Origin: Clonostachys chloroleuca
Taxonomy: Eukaryota; Ascomycota; Sordariomycetes; Hypocreales; Bionectriaceae
DNA length: 64,000 bases
Assembly: GCA_037952775.1 (NCBI GenBank)
Contig: JBANAY010000003.1
Coordinates: 32,488,001-32,552,000, forward strand
Reading direction: 5' to 3'
A program made the position numbers and the translations under genes. Positions within the stretch are counted from its first letter, which is position 1; each line of letters opens with the position of its first letter. The notes under the pieces were generated by a model. It searched no databases, was not told the DNA's origin, and saw only the letters and a program-made list of their open reading frames with translations. This document shows positions 47,489-58,126 of this stretch, piece after piece.

Positions 47489-48518
47489 GCCTCCACCATG
47501 GTCGAGACCTACGCAACAACGCAGCTTTTGGCGCTACCCCATCCATCACGATGCGCTTTCACTTGTATATTGCAGCGGTGGTCTGCTCGAAATATCATAA
47601 ACCAGACGACTGAATTTAGGTCCTTTCGCAACCAGCAGCTGGTTCCAGGTTCCCTTCCAAGATTGTTCTGGTGGAGAGCTCTTCTCACATGGGCATCAAG
47701 TAGAGTGAAGAGAGGGCCTGGCGGCTTATTCTCCTCCGCATTTGAGAGTCTACAAGGGGGGAAGATGGCAAAATCTTTTGGAAAATCTTCGGTTTTCTGT
47801 CACTATACCTTGGGCGCTGGTGGTTGCGATTGGAAAATGACCTTCGCCGGCGTTGGACGGCTAGAGGCGGCTAGAGAACGAGATGGGTTTGCTCACAAGC
47901 ACCAATGAGATTTTCAAGAACACAGAGGCGCTATGGAAGTGAATGCAAATACTCGAGGTTTCTGAATGATGAAATTATACCACTTGGTTCATATCCCTAC
48001 GTAAAGGCTGTCCTCTTGGAGGACGGGTTTGTTTTTAGATACCTAGGTAGATGCGCTTCACGAGCCAGGAGCAAGCAACACCTTAGCTTCTACGCTTGAT
48101 GACGTCGAGCCTCTAGCTCACAGTGGGGTGCTGCCATCAGTCGGCTTAGAGCTACCTGTAGCTGTCAGAGTAAACCATGCCCGGTATATCGCACCTCAGG
48201 GCTAGCCATTTCAAATGCCACGTCGCAGGTCTCCGAATAACATCTGAATATGCGACTCGGAAATAAGAGACCTCAATAATTTCATCATGAAGCAGCTGTG
48301 GAGGTTACCAAAAGCTTCGCTGGCGATCATGGCCTCTCTCTGCCTGGCAAGCCCCGTAAGGTCCCCGGGTCCCGCTCCCGTGGGTCCCCCATTTCACCGC
48401 CTAAGATGAATGGACGACAACCTCCAGCCCCCCAACGCAGCTCCAATTCCACATGCCGATACAGCGTAACCTCCAACCCTCCGATCTCTCCAAACCACAC
48501 CTCTTGCGATGAGCCGCT
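47489..48518. other. Intergenic between E2 enzyme and Vps33
   Basis: About 1 kb. A 136-codon frame at 47498-47908 lacks domain features and splice partners. The last few hundred bases should be the Vps33 promoter. Nothing else seen. Confidence 0.45.
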
Positions 48519-50850
48519 ATGGCTCCTCGCACGGAATTCAGCACTGAACAAGTGCGCAACAAGGCCCGGAAGGACCTGCTATACATGCTTGAGGGTGTAC
48601 GTAAGACCGCATTGACTCTAGACACGAAGAGGCTATTGGAGGAACCGTAGCAAGCTGACGTTGGTTCCTTGCTTGAGCAGGTTCGAGGGAAGAAGAATGT
48701 TGTCTTTGATCGCAGTTTGGTCGGCCCGATCGGCACTATTGTAAAGGCTACCACGCTTCAGGAATACGGGGTTGATAAGTTCTTTGTACTTGAAAACAAC
48801 AATGTCGATACGAGCCAGCGCAATGTCGTTTTCATCGTGAGAGGCGAGTCCGGCAGGCATGCCGAGGCAGTCGCAGGTCAGTTCAGCCCTTTATCGACGC
48901 TGCATTGAGATTCCCCGGCCATCCCATGCCACCGTCTGTCGCTTCTCGTCAAATCGCAGAGCTCTCCGCTGTCGTTGCGACGCTATCAATGAGACTCAAG
49001 TCAGACCAATGGGGTCGCTTGAGGTATATCGAGGTGTCTAGATGCTAACATCTGCTGGTTGTTAGCCCAAATCAAACGAGTTCAACGTGAGAGCCAGACC
49101 GGCCATGAATTTCACATCTTCTGGGTACCCCGCCGGACACTACTATCCGATCAAATACTCGAGGAATCAGGTGTTTTGGGCGACGTGAACGTTGCAGAAT
49201 TACCGTTATCGTTCTTTCCTCTTGAGAATGATGTACTATCTCTCGAGCTAAACGAGTCTTTCCGGGACCTATATCTATCAAAGGACATCACTCCAAATTT
49301 CTTATTGGCCAAGGCTCTTATGGAAATCCAGCAGAATCACGGGCTGTTCCCCCGGATCATTGGAAAGGGAGATAACGCCAAAAAGGTTGCCGATCTTCTG
49401 GGACGGATGCGACAAGAACTGCTGGCAGGCGGGGACTCCAGCGAAGCGAATCGCGCGGGCCTAACACCAAGCACGACAAATGACAGTGTTATCATTATCG
49501 ATCGCGAGGTTGACTTCGTCACGCCTCTTCTTACCCAGCTTACGTACGAAGGCCTCATCGATGAGGTGTTCGAGATACAGAATAATCAGACGAAGGTCGA
49601 TACTGCTATCGTCGGTGCCCCCGCTCAATCTCAGTCCTCGGCAGCAACACCACAGAGTCGAAAACGAACAATCCAGCTCGACTCGAGTGACAAACTCTAC
49701 GACCAGCTTCGCGATGCGAACTTTGCTATCGTAGGAAGCCTTCTCAACAAGGTCGCCCGCCGGTTACAGCAAGTCCAATCCGATTACGAGACCAAGCACA
49801 AGACCAAGACGATTGCAGAGCTCAAAGAGTTCGTGGGCCAGCTTCCTGGCTACCAACAAGAGCACCAAAGCGCTAGGATACACACAGGACTGGCGGAGGA
49901 GATAATTAAGCACACCCGGTCGGATCAATTCAAGGGATTACTAGAGGTGCAGCAGAATATCGCCGCTGGCGCCGACCCCTCGACCCAGGCCGACAGAATC
50001 GAAGAGCTCGTAGCCCGGGATACACCGATACGAGAGGTTTTGAGATTACTGTGCATTTACTCATGCATATCAGGTGGCATCAAACCAAAGGAATTTGACC
50101 ACTTCAAACGCCTGATACTCCAAGGTTACGGCCACCAACATATCCTCACTTTGAACAGCTTGGAAAAACTACAACTCTTCCTTTCGCGCTCTTCGCCTCT
50201 AGCAGGGATGATACCAATGACGGGCAACGCCGGGCCGAGCGGCGGGGCGAAGACAAATTATACATACCTGCGAAAGCAGTTGCGTCTAATCGTGGACGAG
50301 GTTCAAGAGGACGACCCGAACGATATTGCCTATGTGTACAGCGGTTATGCGCCACTTTCTATCCGTCTCGTACAATGCATCCTGCAAAAGCAGTACCTAT
50401 TGAGCGTAACCAAAGGAGGTGGCTCAAACGCCGCCAATGCGGCTCTCTCGTCTGGTGCCGCTACCCAAGGCTGGCATGGCTTTGACGATGCTGTAAAACA
50501 CGTGCGGGGCCAAACGTTCTATGAGCTCCAAAAAGGAGAGGACAAGGCTGTGAAAGCAAGAGCCCTCCTTTCCGGAAGTGGGAATAGGCAAACGGTCTTT
50601 GTAGTGTTCGTTGGCGGCATTACGTTTACGGAGATTGCGGCACTTCGATTTATAGCCAAGCAAGAAGAGAGTAAGTCTTCATCCAATGTACGAGCCCGCA
50701 GGTGGCAACATCATGCTAACACCCATATCCCCAGGCCGAAAACGGATCGTAATATGCACTACATCAATCATCAGTGGAAATAGAATCATGGATGCAGCAA
50801 TTGAGACGGATTCTTTTGCGCTGGGAGGAGAAGCCTCAAGCTCGACTTGA
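48519..50850 (+). CDS. VPS33: Vps33, Sec1/Munc18-family subunit of HOPS/CORVET
   Basis: Exons 48519-48596, 48681-48876, 49066-50670 and 50735-50850 encode 664 aa, the usual length. The start MAPRTEFSTEQVRNKARKDLL leads into a spliced VRGKKNVVFDRSLVGPIG segment typical of the Sec1 domain 1. Other family features: DSVIIIDREVDFVTPLLTQLTYEGLIDE, the helical domain 3, and the end segment GGITFTEIAALRFIAKQ. By family it is the SM subunit of the HOPS and CORVET tethering complexes, clasping SNAREs for fusion at endosomes and the vacuole. The GNAGPSGGAKTNYTYLRKQL stretch and the absence of a signal peptide also fit. The final exon encodes IVICTTSIISGNRIMDA and an acidic, Ser-rich end. Confidence 0.95.
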
Positions 50851-51900
50851 AAGTTTCATCTGGCTCGTCAAACATACGTGCTAGCCTTGCACCCGGTCCC
50901 GTATGAGAAGGAAGCTTGATCAGAGAAGCTCCTGTGGCTCATCCGGCTGCCCGATCGCGAGCTAGGGTTATCACAGGCGGAGGGAAGGACCTGCATGCCC
51001 CAAGGCAGTAATAGAGAATGAATGAATGATAGCAAGCGTTTCGTTTCCGATCGTAAACACGCAGATTCGATACTTGGACATAAGGTTGAACCCTTGACCC
51101 GAGCAGTTGTCAGGAAAACAGGGACCGAAAAGGCCACGATATTCAGAGGCAATAGCTTAAAGATTTGGCAAATAATGAAGATTAAGTTTTCTCGTCAAAT
51201 GACAACGATATCTAGATATGTTTGCCTCAATACCCTCGAGGTTCAAATGGACAAGCCAAGCTCGCTCCACACCCGCACAACAATTCGGTGGGCCCGAGAT
51301 GCGTCGTCGCACGTGACCGGCCACACTGGCGGTCGCCCCAGCGTCGAGGTCGAGGAATTAGCGGCCAGCTGGGCTCCTGGGGAGGGAAGGAATGTCGCTG
51401 TTCGCACGATGGCGTTGACTTGCCATATCCCCATGGTACAAGGGAAAAAAGCTAACGTGTAATTGCCTTTCACTGCGAGCACGTCAGGCCTTTTTTCTTT
51501 CCCTGCCCGCCATTAATCTGTTTGGGAAAAATTCTTCATGTATGAGCCGTAACTTCTTTATATCTATTTTCTTTTCTTTTCCTCCCCATCGTACCATTCT
51601 TATCCTTAATCCCGCTCGCCAGAGAAGTCGAGGCCCACTTTAGTACCCTCATCGTCGACGTCCTGGTCAGTATAACCACCCCGATGGACTTGGCTCGACC
51701 TCAGGAATGCTGACTGGCTATAGCAGCTCGGGGTGTGTCTTCTTGGCTTCTTATATTATGCATTCGCGTTGTTTGAATGGCCGTATCTCATAGCGCTTTC
51801 CGAGACATCGACTATATCGTCCCTCGCCGAGCACCCTCACCTCCATCCTGCCTTATACCACAGCGATTGATCATCAATACGTCTCCCAATCGGGCGTGCC
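50851..51900. promoter_or_regulatory. Intergenic upstream of the LSD1 homologue
   Basis: About 1 kb; 3' flank of Vps33 then promoter and leader of the demethylase. Frames up to 146 codons (51022-51462) lack recognisable content. An upstream in-frame-free ATG frame at 51777-52040 overlaps the start of the demethylase and could act as an upstream ORF (weak inference). Confidence 0.4.
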
Positions 51901-54900
51901 ATGAGTCCGGCTCTTCGGTTTCGCAGGTCGGCCAAGAGGGACGCGGCGGAGGGCCCAACGCATCCGAAAAGGGGCGCCTCTCGCTCAGTATCAAGGCGCC
52001 AGCCTGTGACACCAAAGCCCAGTCATCAGAGATCTACTAGCCACAGTCCCAATGAACTCATAGCGCCCGACCTCTCGCGGCAGAGTTCGTCTTCGAACCT
52101 GTCGTCCGAGGTTGCTCCGGAAATAGTCGTGTGGACTGAGGATATGGATCTTGACAGTACAAGTCAGGATGACTCCGATATCCTGTCGGATCTGGATATG
52201 AGCAGGTAAGATGAAATATCATGCATCTATCAACTAAGAGTTCATCATCAGGCCGCACAGTCCTATTGCTCCCTTGTATCCATGTTTAAGCTTGTTGTAT
52301 CCTGACCGCCACGACATAGTGACGAAGCACCCGACTTTTATGGACTGTCCAAACAGGCTGATGAAGAATCCGATGAGGATAATGAGGCATCCGAAGAGGA
52401 CGGTGTAGCCCCCGAAGATGATGACGAAGCATCCGGGCTTGGTGATGCATTGCTCGGGGAGGTCGATGTGGCATCGGGGAGCGTTAATGCTGCACTAAGG
52501 GAGACCCACGAAGCATCCGAGGATGAGGCAGCACTCGGTGATGTCGACGAACCATCCGAGGACGATGATGAACTGCTCAAGGATGTTGATGAGGCGCCTG
52601 AGGAAGTTGATGGTGAACTCAAAGACGCTGATGGGATGTTTGAAGATGCCAATGAAGTGTCCGAAATCAATAGCACCTTTGCAGACCCCGATAGAGCGCC
52701 CGAAGGTGCTAATCAAGCACTTCAAGACGTTGAAGAAGCACTTGAAGTCACCAATGAAGCCAAGGAAGTTCTGGCTGTCCCGGCAGGGGGTGAAGCAGTG
52801 CGATCCGTCTCCTCGCCATCAGCGTTGACCGAACTTTCCGAACTGTCCTCCTTATCTTCAAATGTATCAAGCAAGGCCACGACACCTTTCGACGCAGATG
52901 CTTCCAGAGGTACATCTGCAGATCAACCCGCGCTCATGACGGTTCCGGTACACCAAACTTCATTCTACCAGAATGAAGTGGAACGCCTAACCTTCAATGT
53001 GCGCCCCAAGGCCTCGATTCCAAGGAATATATCGTCTCAGAGGTATGCTGCCGAGTGTATATGGGCTGCAGAATCCTCCAGGCTGAACCCTTTTGCGCTG
53101 CATCCTGAGGAATACCTACTATTCCGACATCATATCTCACATGCTCAAGTCACAACGTATCTTAATATCCGAAACGGTATTCTACGTCAATGGATGACTC
53201 GGCCTTCTATCAATGTAACACGTCAGGCAGCTATCGGCTGTGCCAATGCTCGTTGGTTTGATGCAGCAAGCGTGTGCTATGACTGGTTGGTACGACGCGG
53301 ATACATCAACTTCGGTTGCGTTCAATTCGCCGACTCGAAAACGGCTGCAAATGGGGACCAGCAAGATGTTCAAAGAAAACGAAGGACAATTGTCGTCCTC
53401 GGTGCCGGTATTTCAGGCTTAGGATGTGCTCGGCAACTGGAAGGCCTCGGGACCCAATACGCTAGCCAATTCCACGATCAAGGGGAGGATCCTCCCAGGG
53501 TCATAGTTCTGGAGGGCCGGAGCCGTGTGGGGGGTAGAGTGTATTCTCGCGAACTGAAAACGCAGTCTTCCGAGAAGAACCCTCAGTTTGAAGGCAAGAG
53601 ACTCTCAGCCGAGATGGGCGGTATGATCATCACTGGCTTCGATCGTGGAAACCCCATGAATATTCTTGTACGGGCACAGCTTGGGATCCCCTACCACGCC
53701 TTGACAGCCGATACCACCATCTACGATAATAATGGCAAGCCAGTTGATATGGTCCGAGATCTGCTGGTAGAAAAACTCTACAACGATTGCTTGGATCGGG
53801 TGAGTGAATTTAAGCATAAGTCACAACCATCCAAATTAATCGAAGGAAAGCGCGATCTCATTGAGGATGGCCGCGACGCTCCCGGAGATGGCAGCAAAAC
53901 CATCATGCAGGCAGAAGAAGCCACTGCAGCTTTGCCTCATGCCCCTCCAGTCTCACTACAGAGTGTCCCAGAACAGGTAAATATGGTTCCAGTCTCATCA
54001 GACAAAGTGACTGGCCGTGTACACACTCAGCCTGGGGTTCCTGCCACGCTCAAGGCGTCCGAAAAGGCCAAGCTCATGGGATGGGACGTAAAAGCGGGTT
54101 CTACCGACAGTGATAATGTTGATCTGAACGATGCTGTCAACCAGGAGGGGGCTACACTCGGCTCGGTTCTGGACTATGCAGTATCGCAGTACAAACATCT
54201 CATTGATTTGACACCTCAAGATTTCCGGCTCTTCAATTGGCACGTTGCCAATTTAGAATACAGCAATGCCACCAACCTCCATCGACTCAGCCTGCCACTT
54301 TGGGACATTGATGCTGGAAACGAATGGGAGGGGCATCATACCATGATTGTGGGCGGATATCAAAGCGTAGCCCGAGGCCTTGTCCACTGCCCAGAGCCGC
54401 TGGATGTCAGGACGAACTTTCCCGTCAAAAGTATCAAATACAGAGCTGAGACTTCAAACAACGGCCCTGCTATCATTGAATGTGAGGATGGCACCGTGGT
54501 AGAGGCTGACACTGTTGTCTGCACGATTCCTTTGGGCGTGCTCAAGCAGAACAGCATCGCTTTCGATCCTCCGCTTCCAACTTGGAAGACAGGCGTTGTG
54601 GGCCGTCTCGGCTTCGGCATCCTAAACAAGGTTGTTTTAATCTACGACAAGATCTTCTGGGAGCCTGATAGGCACATCTTTGGGGTCTTAAGGGATCCTC
54701 CAAACCGCCATAGCACAAACCAAAAGGACTACGGAGTGAATCGCGGCCGCTTTTTCCAATGGTTCAATGTGTCCAACACGACGGGTGTCCCTTGCCTGAT
54801 TGCTCTAATGGCAGGTGATGCAGGCTTCGAAACTGAGCATTCCAGCAATGATGTTCTGGTTGCAGAGGCTACTGAGATTCTCCGAAGCGTGTTCGGAAGC

Positions 54901-55707
54901 GATGTTCCGTATCCTGTTGAGGCTATGGTTACCAGATGGGGTTCCGACCGATTTGCGAGAGGAAGTTATTCATCCGCATCCCCCGAAATGCAGCCGGATG
55001 ATTACGATGTAATGGCACGGCCAATTGGAAATCTCTTCTTCGCCGGGGAGCACACGATCGGCACGCATCCAGCGACGGTTCATGGCGCATACATGTCAGG
55101 GTTGCGAGCAGCCTCGGAGGTGTTGGAGGCGATGTTGGGTCCGATCGAGGTCCCGACACCGCTCGTTCTGCCGAAGGATTCGCTGTTGCTTCAGAAACGC
55201 CAAGAATCGGCAAAAGACCCTCGTAAAGCTCTCCTAGAAGCCTATGAGTTGGAAGTTTGGCACCATTTACAATCACATATTGGACATCGCCCAGCCCGGC
55301 CCAGCAAGCCGCCTGGTAACGCTTACATGCTGTTCAGCAGGGACAAGTTTGAGGAGGCACGAAAGCTGTGTGAAGGAAATCGAAAGCCCGGTAGAACTAA
55401 ATCAGCCCCGAATGAGGTCCGAGTGATGACTTCCAAGATGTGGAAGAACGCCTCACCAGACGAGCGCAAACCCTATGAGAACCAGGCCGCCGAAAACAAG
55501 AAGGCCTACGCAGAAGCTTTACTGCGGCACACAGAGGAGTCCGAGAAGTGGGACCGCCAGGCTATCGCACTGCGGGCAGCATACGAGAAAGAGAACCCAA
55601 AGCCGGTCGACGAGGAGACAATCACCCCAGACGAAGGGCCGGGCCCCAAGCATCGTCGAGTTAGACCCGTGAGCTATGCCGAGGACCGCGATGATGACCG
55701 TAATTGA
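51901..55707 (+). CDS. LSD1-type histone lysine demethylase: SWIRM, amine oxidase, HMG box
   Basis: Exons 51901-52205 and 52320-55707 encode 1230 aa. Order: a basic, Ser-rich N terminus (1-100), a long acidic repeat-like region (about 103-250), a SWIRM domain (about 343-435), the FAD-dependent amine oxidase (from about 457; IVVLGAGISGLG dinucleotide fold, VIVLEGRSRVGGRV, and GNLFFAGEHTIGTHPATVHGA near its end) and a C-terminal HMG box (about 1097-1190, KPPGNAYMLFSRDKF). This matches fission yeast Lsd1/Lsd2 and filamentous fungal homologues, which demethylate mono- and dimethyl histone H3 lysine and shape heterochromatin boundaries. A roughly 130-residue insertion with Lys/Ala-rich, low-complexity sequence lies within the oxidase (about 555-640), in a place comparable to the Tower insertion of animal LSD1 (inference). 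Confidence 0.94.
52330..52770 (+). repeat. Degenerate acidic coding repeat in the LSD1 homologue
   Basis: The codons repeat themes such as GAT-GAG-GCA-TCC-GAG-GA and GAT-GTC-GAT-GAA, giving degenerate units like EASED, DVDEA and EDVDE. Spacing is irregular, roughly 8-14 codons. The other strand also stays open through much of it, giving Ser-rich shadow frames. Confidence 0.6.
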
Positions 55708-56233
55708 GTTGTTTTGCCGTTGAGCTCACCTTATTATTCTGGTCCATCTACCTGTTACATCTACCCGTCCATTTAGACCCTGGTTGTTTTTGTTCGTCAT
55801 TGGTTCTGGGCGTTTTACATTCAAACAAATATCTATCATGTCTGCTCTTGGGGGGGGAACTGGTGTTCTCCATCGACTCCTGGGAATAATCTGCGATGGA
55901 GCTCTCTTCCTGCTTAGAAAATTGTCGGTAGCCATTGCGGTATCGGGAATCAATCAATCAATGGGTAGTACAAAAAGTTCAATAGAGGTAGTCAAATTTA
56001 TGGGAAAAGGTTGCGCATGAGCGGGGTGGGGGACATTGTGGGTTGTAACATATCAGGATTAAACAAAAAAAAACATTGTATCCCCCTGTTCATTCACATC
56101 GGTACTTTTACTAGAGAATATATTTGAGATCTGATACATTTGAGGTTGCCGCTGCCGGGCACCCGATGGCTTTGATACAAAGGAAAGGGTTTTCTGTCTA
56201 TTCCTGCAGCTACCCTGCAACCACTTTCGATGT
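55708..56233. other. Convergent 3' region, LSD1 homologue / ATP synthase gamma
   Basis: Two converging 3' flanks, AT-rich, with an A9 run near 56065. No gene seen. Confidence 0.5.
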
Positions 56234-57453
56234 TTACATGTCCGCTGAAGCGGTGGCACCGGTAATAATTTCAACCAGTTCTCCGGTAATGACGGCCTGG
56301 CGAGTTCGGTTGTAGAGAATCTGGTACTTGCCAATCATCTCACCAGCGTTCTTGGAGGCATTCTACAAGGGTTTCCCACGTTAGACTTCCTTCGGTAACA
56401 ATTGGAGCTGCCAAAATGAGATTTTAAAACTTACGTCCATAGCGTTGCGTCGGGCGGACTGCTCGCAGGCGTGGCCCTCGGCAAGAGCCCAGTACAGGGA
56501 GTTGGCGAGGGAGTACTCGCGGAGGTTGCCAATGACCTCATCCTCAACCTCGAAGGCGGAGAAGTTGGCTGTACAGAGAAAAGAAGGCGTCAGTAATACG
56601 CTCAATAGTGTCTGATATCCACCAAATACTTACGGGAAGCAAGGATAGCCTCCTCGGAAAATGCCTCAATGAAGGTGGCCTCGTAGCTGGTGGCGTTGAT
56701 GAACTTGTTGTACAGAATCTTAACGTCGGTGTACTCGGTGGGGAGGAGAGAGATCTGGTCGGCAATGGCCTGGGCGTCGGCGAAGGTAGGGACGTCCTTG
56801 CCGATACCAGCGAAGGAGAGCTGGATGCTGCTAGCGTTTGAACGGGACAGCTGAGCCTTGGCCTTCTCGCCAACGATGACCAGGTCGTGGTCACCCTCCT
56901 CGGCGATGAGTCTGCGGGTGCGACGGCTCAGACCGGAGTGAATACCACCACAAAGACCCTTGTCGGAGGAGCAGACGATGAGGAGGGACTTCTTCTGCTC
57001 GGTCTCGGGAACCTTGGTCTCGGCAGCCTCGAAGACCTCGTTGGAGGTCTGGCCGTAGTTGCGGGAGGTGTCCATGGCTCGCTGAGCACGGGTGAGCTTG
57101 GTAGAGGCGACGACCTTCATGGTGTTGGTGATCTTCTCGATGTTGCGGATGGACTTGAGGCGGCCCTCGATCTCTCGGAGTGTCGCATAGCCAGCAGCGG
57201 TGCTGGGGGCGGCGGCAACCCTGAACAGAGGCAATAAGAAACGAATCAGCATTTACAAATTCCTCTATCCCATCCTCCTTCAACCAAAAGAGCTCGGCCA
57301 GGTGGTTTCCAATGGCAATTCCCCGTCGTGGTCGCGCCAATGAGTCCATCCACCTCGACTGCTGATATGCCCTCGGTTACAAGTTCGGTCGACTTACCGT
57401 GCGGGAGCTGCCACAGCAGCACGGAGTGCCGGGCGGGCGGCGCGAGACAGCAT
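56234..57453 (-). CDS. ATP3: Mitochondrial F1-ATP synthase subunit gamma
   Basis: Exons 57453-57398, 57220-56634, 56568-56435 and 56362-56234 encode 301 aa, the expected size. The first about 28 residues ([19 protein letters not shown], then Ala/Pro-rich) form a mitochondrial presequence. The mature protein starts at about [20 protein letters not shown] and [12 protein letters not shown], the conserved N-terminal rotor helix. Further landmarks are SSDKGLCGG and the C-terminal [34 protein letters not shown]. Gamma is the rotating central stalk of the F1 motor, coupling proton flow to ATP synthesis at the beta subunits. It is divergent from DNA topoisomerase I, sharing a 673-bp upstream region. 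Confidence 0.97.
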
Positions 57454-58126
57454 CTTGACGGATTAGAAGAGTCGGATCGAGCCTCTGCCAACGGTGGCTC
57501 AATTGATTCCGGCGATAGGATTCAATTGATTGGGGTGATAGGAGTTCGGGTGGAGGGTGGAATACCTCTCGTTTTGCTCATGTCGCTATTTTCCCGGAAC
57601 ACGGGCGGAGCTAGCAGGGTCACGTGAACATGGGGATTCCGCCCGTCCTGGTACCGGGTACGTTGCGCAGTACCTACCACCTGGCACCAGTGTTACCAGG
57701 CCACCAGTCAGCGCTCCACCCGCGCTGCTCCTGAGGTACTCGGCGTTGTTGCGGCCAAGTACCAACCCAGTCGCACTAATAACATTTTATTATGGGCAAG
57801 AGCTGCGGAAGTTCGCGCCGGGTAGAAACAAGCCTCACTGACTTTCCTTGGTACATTCCTCGCTTCTTCCTCCTTCTCTCACTCTTCCTTCCCTCTTTTT
57901 TATCCCTCTCTCCGACATTTCCAAGGCTCCGATTGCCTCCGCATCTCCAAAGTTGGCTCGCTTGGGGTGGTTTTCCCACCTCAAACCACCCTTTCGTACT
58001 CCCATCCCGGTTTCATTCTCTCTTACAAGACTGCCTTTTTTTGTCCATCGCTTCTTCCTCAGCAATCGAGCAGCAGGATCGGCCAAGCACGCCAGGCCTC
58101 TACCACTCCCAACCCGACTATCCAAG
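57454..58126. promoter_or_regulatory. Shared divergent promoter, ATP3 / TOP1
   Basis: 673 bp between the two start codons. A long pyrimidine tract (57858-57912, CTTCTTCC-type) and CT-rich stretches to 58060 precede TOP1, as is common for strongly expressed fungal housekeeping genes. ATTGAT and CAATTGATTC motifs lie nearer ATP3 (57490-57535). Confidence 0.55.

Noticed and set aside
47498..47908. 136-codon plus-strand frame after the E2 gene
   Set aside because: Overlaps the E2 3' flank and shows no domain, membrane segment or conserved motif; most likely chance.
52338..52676. Ser-rich minus-strand frame opposite the LSD1 homologue
   Set aside because: It is the antisense reading of the acidic repeat (Asp/Glu codons become Ser/Leu/Pro); no independent evidence for a gene.
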